56,927 nt of DNA from Emmonsiellopsis sp. PD_33 (GCA_032988165.1 JANTQF010000224.1:1-56927); one strand, 5' to 3'. Shown: positions 44,611 through 56,778, numbered from the stretch's first letter. Notes: generated by a model from the sequence alone, not told the origin. Program-made: numbers and translations.

Positions 44611-46203
44611 ATGAAATTTTCTTTTGCTCTTACCGCTGCGGTTCTTGCAGAACTCGCACTTGGAGTTCCATATACACCGGTATCCCAAGACGATAATTCG
44701 TACCCAACGTTGAACCCATATCCGCCAGAAAACTCATATCCAGCGGCATCCTCATATCCAGCAGAGACCTATCCAGCAGAGACCTATCCAGCAGAGTCCT
44801 CGTACCCAGCGGTGTCCTCATATCCAGCAGAGACCTATCCAGCAGAGTCCTCGTACCCAGCGGTGTCCTCATATCCAGCAGAGACCTATCCAGCAGAGTC
44901 CTCATATCCAGCGGTGTCCTCTTATCCAGCAGAGACCTCCTCATATCCAGCAGAGACCTATCCAGCAGAGTCCTCATATCCAGCAGTGTCCTCTTATCCA
45001 GCAGTGTCCTCTTATCCAGCAGAGACATCCTCTTATCCAGCAGAGTCCTCCTATCCCGCAGTGTCCTCATATCCAGCAGTGTCCTCCTATCCAGTAGAGT
45101 CCTCATATCCAGCAGTGTCCTCTTATCCAGCAGAGACATCCTCTTATCCAGCAGAGTCCTCCTATCCAGCAGTGTCCTCATATCCAGCAGAGTCCTCCTA
45201 TCCAGCAGAGTCCTCGTATCCAGCGGTGTCCTCATATCCAGCAGAGACCTCCTATCCAGTGGTGTCATCATATCCAGTGGAATCCTCCTATCCAGTGGCA
45301 TCCTCATATCCAGCAGAGACCTCCTATCCAGCAGAGACCTCCTATCCAGCAGAGTCCTCATATCCAGCGGCATCCTCATATCCAGTAGAATCCTCATATA
45401 CACCGCCGATCCTATATCCAACTGGGAGTCCCTATCCATCGGGAAGCTCACATCCGCCGGAGAATTCATATCCTGCTGGGACTTCATACCCTCCAGGAAA
45501 CACCTATCCGACGGGTACGTCATATCCACCAGGAAACCCCTACCCAACCGGGAGTCCATACCCCACCGGAACTCCATATCCAACAGGGGGAACTCCAACC
45601 CCAACCTATTCTCATACTTCGAACCCTCCTACAGTGACAACCACCACTACCTCGGATATAATAACCAAGACAACCTTCGTTCCCTGCTCGACATCGATTG
45701 GCTCTCTGAGCGGACATACTTACTATAGCACTTGGCTAAGCTATTCCACCTGGACAGCAACGACATCGTACATAATTTATGAACCGATTTCCACCTCCAC
45801 TCCGCTCCCTTCTTCCTGTGCAGGTGGGCCAGATTGCAGTCCCGCATGCCCACCAGCCGTCACTGTCACCGTGACGGTTACCGAATGTGGTGGCTCTGCC
45901 TGTAGAACTACAGCGCCTGGAGAGACCACAAAATATCCTCACCCTACGTGCGATACTTGCGAGACTACTACCTATACCGATATCCACGATCAAACGAAAA
46001 CGGTTGTACTCCCACCTAAACCGACTTCCTATCACCACCATTCTACAGCCACGGGCACGGGCACGGGTGTCACTAGCTACCCTACGTCGAGCGGTACTGT
46101 GCCAGGGGTCAAGCCTCCTTACTCGACAACCCCACACCCACCTACCAGCACAGACTATCATTATCCGACATGGAATACTCGGTACCCAACTGTTCCCGAG
46201 TAA
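44611..46203 (+). CDS. Secreted SYPA tandem-repeat protein
   Basis: A single exon of 530 residues. Residues 1-18 (MKFSFALTAAVLAELALG) form a signal peptide. Residues of about 25-275 hold roughly forty units of the form S/T-Y-P-A/V followed by E, V or ET. They give way to looser Y-P-x-G-S/T-P/S repeats up to about residue 330. The C-terminal 200 residues are Thr/Ser/Pro-rich with paired cysteines (CAGGPDCSPACPP, CGGSACRT, CDTCETTTY) and TVTVTVTEC, like many fungal cell-wall proteins. No GPI-anchor tail is present: the protein ends in YPTVPE. A secreted or wall-associated structural or adhesive role is inferred. The regular tyrosines are unusual. A 324-codon antisense frame across the repeat is a by-product of repeat periodicity. 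Confidence 0.85.
   Translation: MKFSFALTAAVLAELALGVPYTPVSQDDNSYPTLNPYPPENSYPAASSYPAETYPAETYPAESSYPAVSSYPAETYPAESSYPAVSSYPAETYPAESSYPAVSSYPAETSSYPAETYPAESSYPAVSSYPAVSSYPAETSSYPAESSYPAVSSYPAVSSYPVESSYPAVSSYPAETSSYPAESSYPAVSSYPAESSYPAESSYPAVSSYPAETSYPVVSSYPVESSYPVASSYPAETSYPAETSYPAESSYPAASSYPVESSYTPPILYPTGSPYPSGSSHPPENSYPAGTSYPPGNTYPTGTSYPPGNPYPTGSPYPTGTPYPTGGTPTPTYSHTSNPPTVTTTTTSDIITKTTFVPCSTSIGSLSGHTYYSTWLSYSTWTATTSYIIYEPISTSTPLPSSCAGGPDCSPACPPAVTVTVTVTECGGSACRTTAPGETTKYPHPTCDTCETTTYTDIHDQTKTVVLPPKPTSYHHHSTATGTGTGVTSYPTSSGTVPGVKPPYSTTPHPPTSTDYHYPTWNTRYPTVPE
44687..45420 (+). repeat. In-frame tandem repeat, 12-18 bp units
   Basis: Repeats of TATCCAGCAG plus TCCTC or GACC modules, in multiples of three bases, encode the SYPA units. 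Adjacent units are often identical at DNA level (for example TATCCAGCAGAGACCTATCC), which suggests recent unequal exchange or slippage. Copy number should vary between isolates. Confidence 0.9.
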
Positions 46204-46974
46204 GCTTGACCACCCATTATCGCCAGGTCATTACGAAGGAACTCGAAACGACTGTTATTTGCTCTGTTTCCGTTTCTCATCTCTAACATTCTAAAATTTC
46301 TAATGTTTGGCGATTCATTTGAACTCGACAGACCTGTCCTTATTCCTGTTTTCTCCCGCATCTAGCGTTGATTTTTCCAATATTGTTTTACCTGCATATG
46401 GCATGAATGCTGTTTTCTCCCGTTTTCTCTTGCTTTTACTAAATGATTCTTCTACATTAATGTTCTGCTGCTAACTCTTCCCCTGACGGCTAATAATACG
46501 ATGGATATATACGTGAAAGATTACCAGATTTGTCAAAAGATAGAATAACAATATTATAATTAATCTTTGCGATTTAATATTTATAAAACTATGAGAATTA
46601 GGCACAAAAATCACAGACGGCGAACCCAGAATAGGGCGGAAACCCCCTTCCTACAATTGCAAAGCTCAACACTCTGATCTATAATTATATCCCCCCAGAC
46701 ACGGTCACCTTGAGTCTGCAAAAACTCAGCTACTAACTAGATTCGCCTCAATCGCCGCTTAAATCCAGACACCCCTTCTGGCTAAAGATTATCCCAGCAC
46801 AGTATTCTCCATTTTCTCTCCCTGAGATCATGCGAGCGCACATACATATTCCAATCTTTCAGATCCTAATTAGTAAGTATATATCCATAACTCCAGTACT
46901 AATCAATAACTCCCAACAAGCCATTAAAAGGGGACAAAACCCCCATCCACAACATCCCTCAATAGTACTAGTAG
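46204..46974. other. Convergent 3' intergenic region
   Basis: AT-rich sequence between the SYPA-repeat gene and the minus-strand F-box-like gene. No gene seen. Confidence 0.5.
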
Positions 46975-47694
46975 TTATCCATTCACCCCCCCTCCCTCCC
47001 TCGCCGCACAAACCGTCTCCGTCAAAAACCTCACCAACCCCACCGTATCCTCCTCATTCGCAACCAGCCTATTCTGAATCTCAACCCTAAACCTCCGAAG
47101 CCCCCGAATCCTCCTTAACGGCGCATGCCACCTAGCATCCAACGCCCGCGCCTCCCCCACCGGCAACGACAAAAGCACAAGCTCCAACTCCACCAGCCCA
47201 GCCATCTTGGTAGCCAGAACGTCACAGAACTCAGCATACGTGTCATTACCGTCCAGTTTAAACCTCATCGCGGGTGTCCAGTAGGTAATCGACTGTGGTA
47301 TGGGGGCTCGGAGGGAGCGGACGAAAGAGAGGTTGCGTGCGCCGATGGCGTTTGCGAAGACGAGCCAGGAGTTTTGGAGGGAGACGCGGAAGGCGCTGCT
47401 TGAGTAGAGGACTGGGCTGGCTTCGGAGTGGATTTGGCGGCAGGTTAGGAGGAGGGAGGTGGGGATTTTGTATTCGCTCCCGAACTCGGTGGGGTTTGTG
47501 CGGATGTAGCTGATTACGTTGTCGTGGTGGAGGAGGTGGATGAGCCCGCGGCCGAAGACGAGTTGGTAAATCTGGATGCGGAGTTCGGGGGGGAGGCGGG
47601 TGAGGAGGAGGCATTCCCCTGGGGGAGGGGGAGGGGGAGGGGGAGGGGGAGGGGTGTTTGTTATTCCTAGTAATGAGTTGAAAGTTTTCCACAT
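46975..47694 (-). CDS. F-box/DUF7730-like protein
   Basis: From the ATG at 47694 it encodes 239 residues in one exon; the frame stays open to 47823, adding 43 residues that do not look like coding sequence. After MWKTFNSLLGITNT come a polyproline run and then LTRLPPELRIQIYQLVFG. Next are LLLTCRQIHSEASPVLYSS and a Leu/Arg-rich C-terminal part (LDARWHAPLRRIRGLRRFRV). LPPELRxxIYxLVFG followed by LLLTCRQIHxEAxPVLYS is the fungal DUF7730/F-box-like pattern, in which the first motif resembles a truncated F-box. A substrate-receptor role is only inferred. Such genes are numerous and variable in fungi. Confidence in the family is good, in the start moderate. Confidence 0.75.
   Translation of the reverse strand: MWKTFNSLLGITNTPPPPPPPPPPPGECLLLTRLPPELRIQIYQLVFGRGLIHLLHHDNVISYIRTNPTEFGSEYKIPTSLLLTCRQIHSEASPVLYSSSAFRVSLQNSWLVFANAIGARNLSFVRSLRAPIPQSITYWTPAMRFKLDGNDTYAEFCDVLATKMAGLVELELVLLSLPVGEARALDARWHAPLRRIRGLRRFRVEIQNRLVANEEDTVGLVRFLTETVCAAREGGGVNG
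47621..47654 (-). repeat. GGGGGA hexanucleotide repeat encoding polyproline
   Basis: About five and a half GGGGGA units on the plus strand, read on the minus strand as TCCCCC units, encode a Pro-rich run within the F-box-like gene. The G-rich strand can form a G-quadruplex. Confidence 0.8.
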
Positions 47695-49248
47695 TATTGG
47701 TTGATAATGGGAGGAAGATGATCTGAAAATGAGTAATTGTAAGCTTTGTGAAAGCTGGAGCGTGTGGGATATATCATCCATGGAGGCCTCCTGGAGGACG
47801 GCTATAGATACTATAAAACCCAATGAAAAATAACAAAATGCTGTAGCCTTAGAATCGTGAAATCCATCTCGTTCCTAGAGCAATGATGGTGATACGATGT
47901 TTCAGTTCCTGATGTTAAGAACTTTAGACCCCCCAATGGCAGAATGATGAACTTGGTTTTTGCATCCGAGGGTTAACTAACAGCTGTAGCAACTTGGAGT
48001 CATGATCAGCCCTCCGAGTGAGACAAACAGCAAAGGGCTACTTGAGCAGCTTTTTATGATTCGCGCAGTGGTCGAATACGAGATGTCGTCCGCTAAGCTC
48101 TGCTTGTCGCACCGACCCAACATTGGGATGCTAAAGATAACATCTGATATGGCTATTTGAGCACAGAGAGCCTCAGAGTCACCCCACCAGGCAGAAGAAT
48201 ATTCATAGCATCGCTGGCCCACATCTGCACAACCGAAATATTCCTTCGAACTGGGCAAGTTTCATTTTTGTCTACAAATATGTAGTGTATGATAGATCGG
48301 TAGACTGCATCAGTTGCTTGATTGGTGGAAATCTGGCCATCCATACCCCTTACCATCAATGGCTACAAGGCTGGCATGTAGATAAGAGTAATCAATCATA
48401 AGAGTAAACTGGAGGAAAGAAATTTAGAATGCCATCACAATATCATAGAAATTGAATTGATTGATTGATTAACCCAAAATGCGTTGCTCGGTATATATAT
48501 AAAACTAAAACAAACAACAAAAAATGAGACCTGTAGATAAAAATAATAGCATTAACGAGAGTGCTCGTATCATAAGAGGAGGCGATTGGCAGTCAAAAAG
48601 CAAAAAGCAAAAAAGACACACAAAGATATAACAAAAAGATACTGTGCTCAGCACCTCTTCTTTAAGCGAAATAAAAAGAAAGCAACGATCAACAAAAACA
48701 CCTATACAAAAAAACACACCGGGTTCAAGCTTCAACTATCCACTCCACGAGGTCGTCTTGGTTTTTCCAAGCCGAAAAGGGGTATGTAAACCCACCACAG
48801 GCGCCAGACACGCCGCGAACGCCAAAAAAAATATATAGAGAATTTCAAAAAAGACTCGTCAGAAGGCAGGAAAAAGCGAAACAGCTCCAAAAAAAGGACA
48901 AAAGGAGGAAAGAGGAGGAAAAAGGAGAAGAAGGAAAAAAGAAATCACAAATATCAACGACATATTAGGAAATGTAATACCAGGAAAATATAAGAGGGGT
49001 AAATAATGTAAGGAAATGAACGCAGAACGGCAAGAGATGGGGCGAAATAAGCTCGGACTAATAATATGTGCCAAAACAATACCATAATCGTCGTCTTACA
49101 CCAAACGAAACCAAAAAATCATAATTCGAGTGGAGTACCGTTGCGCTTAAAACAGAGGAAGAAACAAATCGTTCTAGCTGCTACGCGATCGAAGGAGATG
49201 CTATTATTCGCCATTAGTTGAGGAACCAGAGAAATGGAAGGTTGGGAA
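47695..49248. other. Intergenic region, no confident gene
   Basis: This holds the promoter of the F-box-like gene and the 3' flank of the histidine kinase. Overlapping minus-strand frames at 47977-48258 and 48153-48359 are short; the first has several cysteines but no signal peptide. The stretch at 48580-49080 is A-rich low complexity. Confidence 0.5.
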
Positions 49249-52200
49249 TTAAATACTCACAAGGTCATGGCTGTTCGTGCCAGTATTATTTGATGTTGTT
49301 ATCGACCGACCATCCATCGACGGTCTGTGACTGTTCGAGTCCGGCGACTGCATGCCAGGATTGTGGGCTGAATGTTGATGGTGCTCGCCACTGCTAGACA
49401 TTCTTGGCTCCTTGCTCTTTTCCAGCAGAGATCCGCCAAGCGTTGCGCATTTCAAGATCGTTTGCATCATCTGGTTTTGTTTCAGGGGCTTCGCCAAGTA
49501 CTCGTCCATCTGCGCCTGAATACATTTCTCACGGTCACCAAGCATAGCGTGGGCAGTGAGTGCGATAATGGGTGTCCGCGATAATCCATTCTCCTTTTCG
49601 TATTCTCGAATCTTTCCTGTAGCTTCAAATCCTCCCATCACAGGCATTTGGACGTCCATCAGGATGACATCGTATCTGCGCTTCTTGATGGCTTCGACGG
49701 CTTGAAGACCATTACTCACCACGGTTACTCCATGGTTGCACTTCTCCAGGATCTTAACTGCCACTCTCTGGTTAACGTCGTTGTCTTCCGCGAGAAGAAT
49801 ATCAAACGATTTCGTGTGGTCAGTTGTAATGGGTGTGGAGCGACCTTCCAAGGCTGGCAGCATCCCGTTGCCCAAATCGATGGGCTGGCAGGGGGTTGTC
49901 ATGTAGGATGTGATTCCTAGATCAAGTGCCGACTTCAAGCTAACAGAAACGACAGGGCATAATAAGACAATGGGTATATATTTGAATTCGTCATACGTGC
50001 GCAAGCTCTGGGCAGTGTCGACGGAGTCGACAATTATAACGTCATAGGCGTGGCCAGACTCCTTCCCTGAAGGGTCCTGAATTTCCGGTGGAGGAACTTG
50101 TGATTCGTCGCAGACGACAAGTGGCTCCAGGTCGAGTTGCTTGAGCATCTGGGTGATGTCGTCCGCATGGCCGCCGGTCTGGTCTTTGTCAATGAAAAGG
50201 ACGCGGTGGTTCTTATATGGCAAGAGTGACCCCCTAATCATGTTGATAGACTGGTCTGCCAATTCCACGACACAGGTGAAGTGGAATGTACTTCCATGTC
50301 CATATTCAGAAGTGACCCAAACATCTCCTCCCATGAGATTGACTAATCTCTTCGAAATCGATAAGCCAAGGCCAGTTCCACCGAACTTTCTCGTGGTCGA
50401 TCCATCTGCTTGTTGGAAAGTGTCGAAGATCAGGTCCAGCTTGTCTTCCTCAATCCCGATGCCGGTATCAGAAACAGAGAATTCGAAAGCATATTCGTTA
50501 TCCTTGCATTGCTCTCGTTCCGACTTGCTAATAGTAAGCTTGACCTCACCGTGCTCAGTGAACTTGATGGCGTTTCCGACCAAGTTAAGAATGATTTGGC
50601 GCAACCTGAACGGATCACCGGTGACATAGTCTGGAACAGAACTATCCACTTGGTATGCGAGGCTCAAGAACTTCTCGTTTGCCTTTACAGCTAAGGTCTT
50701 GAGTGCATTGAATACGGTACCCCTCATGCTGAATGGGATCTTCTCGATGACCATGCGATTGGCTTCAATCTTGGAAATATCAAGGATGTCGTCGATAATT
50801 GTTAATAAGCTGTTCGCCAAGTTGTGCACCACGTTCAACATTTCACGTGGGTATGGCTTAAGGTCGTCGGTATCTAACGTGAGTTGTGTCATTCCAATAA
50901 TGCCATTCATGGGCGTTCGGATTTCGTGACTCATATTGGCAAGGAACTCGGATTTTGTGCGATTGGCAAGTTCAGCGGCTTCCCTGGCAGCAGTATTTCG
51001 CTGGATACTGTCTCGAAGGTTTGAAACCATCTTGTTGATCTTGCGTTTAAGCTCGTCCATCTCTCCAGAAGCATTCACGGTGATCAACTTTGTGAAGTCT
51101 CCATCGGTAGCTGCATCAGTGATTTCTCCAAACGCACGCACTTGGGACGTCAAATTTTCGGCCATGGTGTTGACGTCCTCGGTAATCTCCTTCCATCTAC
51201 CAGCAATTCCTTCAACGTTTGCTTGGCCACCCATCTTTCCATCAACTCCGACATCGCGAGCCACTCGTTTAAGCTCATGTGCAAAGTTGGCAAGCCGGTC
51301 CACCATGTTATTGATAGTCACCTTTAAGGTGAGAATTTCACCCTGAGCGTGGACCTCAATCTTCTTGGAAAGCTCGCCTTTGGCGATAGCCTGTGTGACG
51401 TCTGAGATACCGCGCACCTGGAATGTCAAGTTCTGAGCCATGGTGTTGACATTGTCGGTCAAATCTTTCCATTTACCCTCCACATTGTCAACCTTGGCTT
51501 GACCACCAAGAGTCCCATCCGTTCCTACCTCTCGGGCGACTTTGCTAACCTCAAACGCGAAAGTGTTGAGTCGATCCACCATTCCGTTAATTGTGTTTTT
51601 CAAATCCAAAATCTCACCCTTGACATTTGCGGTGACCTTTTTGGTCAAGTCACCTTTCGCGACGGCAGTGGTGACGTCTGCAATCTCCCGCACCTGAGTA
51701 GTGAGGTTCATGGCCATGCCATTGACATTTTCGGTGAGGTCCTTCCAGGTACCTTCAACATCGTGAACAGTAGCCTGGCCACCAAGAACACCGTCCGTTC
51801 CAACTTCCTTGGCAATTTTCGTGACTTCTTGCGCGAACTGCTTCAGTTGGTCAACCATAGAGTTTATGATAGTTTTCAGCGCAAGAATTTCGCCCTTGCA
51901 GTTAGCCTGGACTTTCTGCGTAAGATCACCCTTGGCGACTGCGGTCGTTACCGTCGCGATGTCGCGCACTTGGGTGGTGAGGTTTTCAGCCATAGCGTTC
52001 ACGTTGACCGTAAGCTCATTCCACATTCCTTGGACTCCATCAATCTGAGCCTGTCCACCGAGTACACCTTCAGTGCCCACGTCTCGGGCGACCCGTGTGA
52101 CTTCTGTAGCAAAGGTTCGAAGCTGATCCACCATGGTATTGATGGTTTGTTGGAGTTCTAAAATTTCGCCTTTGGCTCGACTTTCGATCTTCTGGCTGAG

Positions 52201-53201
52201 ATCGCCGTGAGCAACAGCCGTCGTAACAGTAGCGATTTCTCTGACTTGGTCCGTGAGATTTTTGGCCATGATGTTGACGTTTTCCGTAAGTTCCTTCCAG
52301 ATACCATGCACCCCAGTGATCTGAGCTTGCCCACCAAGGATACCTTCAGTTCCGACCTCACGGGCCACACGCGACACTTCGCTTCCGAAGACCTGCAATT
52401 GGTCCATCATAGTATTGATAGTGCGTTTGAACGTTGTAATCTCGGGGTCCATTTCCAGTGGATGGATTTGTACCTTCATGGAAAGGTCTCCGTTCGCGAC
52501 CTGGGTGATAATTCCACCGATTTCTCGTAACGCCTTCTGGAAAGCCTCGTTGGCTTGCTGATGTTTGCGAAGCTCCCGTTCCAGTATCCCAACATCTTCT
52601 TTCTTCACCTTTCCTAGAGCACGTTGCGTATTCTCCTCTTGCAGTTTAAGTTCATCGCGAACCCTGGTGATTACATCTTTCTGCAGTTGTATTTCCTGTG
52701 CTTGAAGCTGGACTCGATTCTGTAAAAAGTTGATGTCTTCTTCATAGTTTACGTCGTACTCGGATACGGATCTAGGGGAAGATTCCGTGTCACTGCCCTG
52801 TCCACGTCCAATCTGGTTTACGGCGCGGGTCGATCGGCGAGAAGGAGGCTGTAGGTTAGGGAAAATCAAGTTAAATGTCAATGGTCGTAAAGGATTGATA
52901 TCAGGCCATCCCAGGGATAGCAAGATGGACTCGATATACGGCACGCAGCATGGGGAGAAGCACTGACCACAAAAGACTGCATGTTATTGATCCTGGCAAT
53001 CAGGTCCACCAACTCCTGCTCCAACGCGGCCTTTCCATCGCTCTCATCGCCAGGCAGCTTGACCTTGGCCACATCGGAACCGTTTGTGGAATTATTGGAC
53101 TTGTGGCCGTTGAAGGGCAGAGACGCAGACTGAGGGACATCTTTCGCCAGGCCCTGCAGGATGGCAGCGACGGCCACGAGGGTTTCATCACACCGAGTCA
53201 T
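49249..53201 (-). CDS. nik1: Group III hybrid histidine kinase (Nik1/Drk1-type)
   Basis: Two exons (52968-53201 and 49249-52848) give 1277 residues; the intron has donor GTCAGT and acceptor CTACAG. After a short coiled coil come six HAMP units, marked by the GDLS/GDLT/GELS/GDFT motifs (NGDLSMKV, HGDLSQKI, KGDLTQKV, KGDLTKKV, KGELSKKI, DGDFTKLI). The H-box SHEIRTPMNG carries the phosphoacceptor His. The ATPase has the N-box NLVGNAIKFTEHG and G-boxes DTGIGIEED and GGTGLGLSISKRLV. The C-terminal receiver has LLAEDNDVNQ and ILMDVQMPVMGG with the phosphoacceptor Asp, and a conserved Lys in YLAKPL. There is no membrane segment, so it is cytosolic. Such kinases feed a Ypd1/Ssk1 phosphorelay to the HOG MAPK and are the target of phenylpyrrole and dicarboximide fungicides; in dimorphic fungi they affect morphology (known from the family). 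A GTGAGT donor-like sequence lies at the C terminus. Confidence 0.93.
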
Positions 53202-56200
53202 AGTGCCCTAGAGCGAGACAGCAACAAGGACAGTCAGCATTGCAGGGCACGTAAGGACAGAAGCAGCAGTATAGGAATAGTCTATCGTCATCGAGAGGAG
53301 ACAAGAGACGGCTGGGGGGGGGGGAGTGGATGTATGCTGGACGGGTGGGCGGGCTGACAAACCGGGTGGGTAGGGTGCTCTCGACACAAAAACGGACTAA
53401 AGCGCTAAACCGACATGAGGCAGCGGGGAACTGGCAGAAGAAGCCTCGATATCGCTCGACAGAAGACGGGGGGCTGGGGGGGGGGGATGGGATGGGAAGA
53501 GAGAGGAGGGAGAGTGACGGAGGACAGAAGCGAGGGCGAGGCTCATCGGTTTTGGGGGGAAAGTCGTGCCGTTGGCCAACAAAAGCGGAGAGCCCGTGCT
53601 CAGCGCCGCCCAGGCCAAGCGAGACAGACGAGCCGGGCTTGGGCTGGGAACCCGCGGCGAGGAGGACGAGGAGGAGGAGTCTGGAGACTTGTTGTTGGTC
53701 TGCCGGTGTGGCTATTGCGATGGGAGTCTCTTCAGTGTATCTACTTAATTAATTAATGGGGGGAGATGGTTCAGTCAATATCCCCTTTTTACCTGGACAT
53801 ACACCGCTATGCAGCTACATACTTCTATTCTACTGTTCCTGCAATGTGCAAGGCAGAAAACACTCTGCCCCGCCAGCTCAGACTCGCATTGAAGCCACCC
53901 ACCAGGATTCTCGTCTGATGCTGGCCATCCTAACCTCAACCAGCTCCCGATCTGGATCTGCCACTGGATGGAATTAATTCTGTGCTGCTTGCCGTGAAAA
54001 CTCCTGTATCCGTGACTTACCAAACGCTGCCTTACGATACTTACCATACCATCGATTTTTCCCATTCCACGAGCCCAGCGGCGCTTTGATCTGGGACGGA
54101 GTAGCAGGCCAATAGCCGCCCGCGTCTCTCTAGAACGCCCCATCCCGCTGCGTCTGGCTGCTGGCCAAGGCGTCGTTTTGGCTTTTTTTCGCGGCTATGT
54201 ATTAATACACCTGTGTACTGTGGCCGTTCTTACCGGTACATACCCTGTACGGAACAACCACCAACAACAGTCGACAATCAACGGCAACAATGGATAGATA
54301 CTGTACGGATACATACTACATTGGACAGGACCACAGAAATGTCTGTCCTCATTCTTATTCAGCAGCTTCCAGTTCCCGTCTCTGTGCGACCTTCGACTCC
54401 CATCGACCGCAGCCTAGATCGCGATGCTCGAGGCAAAGGGCACGTCTCACTGCACACATCGCCAGCATGCCTTGGCGGGTTTGCCACGATACTCCCGGTG
54501 ATCGCACCGCTCCCCAGCCTTTCCAAACGGAATGCCAGACCGGACGGGTGCGGCATGCCCAATCGTTCGACACCCATGCTCCCCGCCCAATGTCGAACTG
54601 TTTTGTTGCCTTTTTTTTACCCAACGGGCTGCCGCTGACATCTGCCTTGCGGCGTATGCAACCACCATGTAACTTACTTTATCTCACGCCCAAAAAACTT
54701 GATTTGGGAAAACCACTATCCAGAGGGGGGGGTTGAAAAGTGACCTATTTAGCTCCTGCGAGCATTGGGATGCGGGTGTGCCAGCCAGTACCCGAAGGCT
54801 GTGTACAAGGATTGCTGGCCCCTTTGGCACATTTGCATCTACATATGTACAGTACATGGGGAAAGAGATAATATGGATGTTCCCTCGATGAAGAGGGCCC
54901 TACATACACGTACGTACGTCATGCGTCGAGAGGGCTCACTACCCCCGCTGATTATGGGGCGATACGGATACATATCTGATCACTTTCGTCTCGATGTCGT
55001 CAATCCGTTCTGACACCGGACTACGCATGCAGCCTTAAATCGCATGAGGCAGCAATGCGGATGTTGAACCAGTTGCCGTTGTATGTCCAACCCCCCCCCA
55101 AGGGCCCCAGCCCATACCAGCCCCTCTTCAATCTGAGGAACAGTTTTAAATTTTTGCCGCCCAAGAACTCTGATCCCGATAGAATTTCCTTCCCCTTTCT
55201 ACCAAACCATCCATGGATCTCTTCAGGGAAAAAAAAGATCTTCTTAAATAATGTTTCGGCAGATCTATTTTGCGGGCAAAACTCAAACCACGGGGGAAGA
55301 GAAACAAAAGAAAAAACCGCACCGTTTCTTGACCCTTCATCTCGCTTTGTTTCCATGGTTAAAAACCGTGGAAAGGAGTTTCACTGAAAAGTCCTCCGTA
55401 CTCCGGACTCCGTCGTGGCATTCCTTTTCGCGTTTGATCGTCCTCTACTCCGGACATAACTAGTTAGTTAAACTAGCGCTATGCCTAACTACATCAGAGG
55501 GATCACGCTGCGCTGCTCATCCTCATCCTTCGCCTCTGCACATGATGCAGTTAATTAAGCAGGAGTAAAATGTCAGAGATAAAAACTTCAACAACAGAAA
55601 GAAAGAAGAAGAAAAATCAACCCCCTGGCAACTTTCCCCTTCCCAGCCGAAACTATATCGCCTAACCATAATCGCATAATCGCAGCCAAAATAAACCTCC
55701 AACCCATCCACCCACCCATCATCCATTTTGGACACCGTAACTTAAATAAAATAGCTTGGCGGGAGGGGCGGGTTGTTTCTTGTCTCGCTCGCCCGCCGCT
55801 GATTGGCTGTAATGAGGGACAATGTCATAACGAATGTGCTCTGCAAGCCAGTGACCGCAAACCAACACGTCAATGGGACATTTCTTTGAATTCTCGCATG
55901 CCACCAATGAGTATTGGCAGCTAGTTGGGTAGTTACAGGGACAAGTCTCGTCGATAACCGGATTTGTGGCAGCCAGCACGAGTAGTCGAGTGATTGAGGG
56001 GGAGGGGGAGGGGAGCGAGTCATTGATCGTTGCGAATCCTGGAGTTAGCCGACGATGGTCACTGCTGCCCTGTCCTGCCCTGTCTGTCGGCGTCGTGGGC
56101 TGTAAGTTACCTAGGTTGTGGTGCGGCGTGACATGACGCGGGGGCGGTAGGTAGGTACATACATACATATATACATATCAAGAGATTTTGGCTCGTTGTT

Positions 56201-56778
56201 GGGTTTATGTAGTTAAGTAGCAAGACTATACGCGTGAGGGTATCGTATGGTTTGGGGTATATACTAGTATGGAGGGGTTCATCCGTCAACTGTCAGATCA
56301 AATGAAGTTAAGTATGCACGTATATCCCTGACCCTACCTAATCAAATTCCAGATCCCATTCCAATACTAACCTCTCTCCTCCGCCAGCGAGGGAACGAAA
56401 GCACTGCTATTGTTTATTCTTGAGAAACCTGCCCACCTCCTAGGAACTTACTAAAAATCGGCCGGAAGCTACCCAGATTAAGATACCCGCCCCGGATGGA
56501 TCATACTCTATACATACTATATATATATATACGTTGCCCAAACCCAAGTAGTGGAGATCTTGGGAGCACTATCGCATTGAGTTGAATTGGGTCGGTTATG
56601 GATGGAATGGCGCATGTATCTAGGCGGTGAGAGGTAGTGGGGTTGGATGGCCAGGAGGGGAGGAATCGCATCCGGACTAAGCTCTATGCGAGATCGGGAA
56701 TAGTGATAGATTGAGTTGTGGAGTTTAATGGGTGGTAATGAGCTAGGTATGATATCATGGTGCGGTGCGGTGTGGTGT
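53202..56778. other. Upstream region of the histidine kinase, with relic sequence
   Basis: Poly-G tracts near 53315 and 53478, an acidic/basic GC-rich stretch at 53400-53740, a CGTACGTACG-type palindrome near 54909, and CCAAT-like sites near 55800. The short open frames overlap on both strands without domains. A decayed-looking WD40-like stretch lies on the minus strand at about 55805-55915. The kinase leader and promoter are expected within the first 1-2 kb. Confidence 0.5.
55805..55915 (-). pseudogene. Possible WD40 (AIP1-like) relic
   Basis: In one minus-strand frame this reads HWWHARIQ, then FAVTGLQSTFVMTLSL. This resembles the WD40 blade pattern HTARI followed by HAVSGSLDTNIFVWSL found near the C terminus of AIP1-type proteins, with lost key residues (GxLDT and VW are missing). 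The fragment is isolated, and the remaining blades of such a protein are not seen. The match is short and weak, so it may be coincidence. Confidence 0.25.

Noticed and set aside
44630..45604. 324-codon open frame antisense to the SYPA-repeat gene
   Set aside because: The frame is open only because the sense repeat is a multiple of three; its protein (LLDRRTLLDMRT units) is a mirror of the repeat and lacks a start context or domain.
47977..48359. Two overlapping minus-strand frames with several cysteines
   Set aside because: No signal peptide, frames overlap in conflict, and no splice model joined them convincingly.
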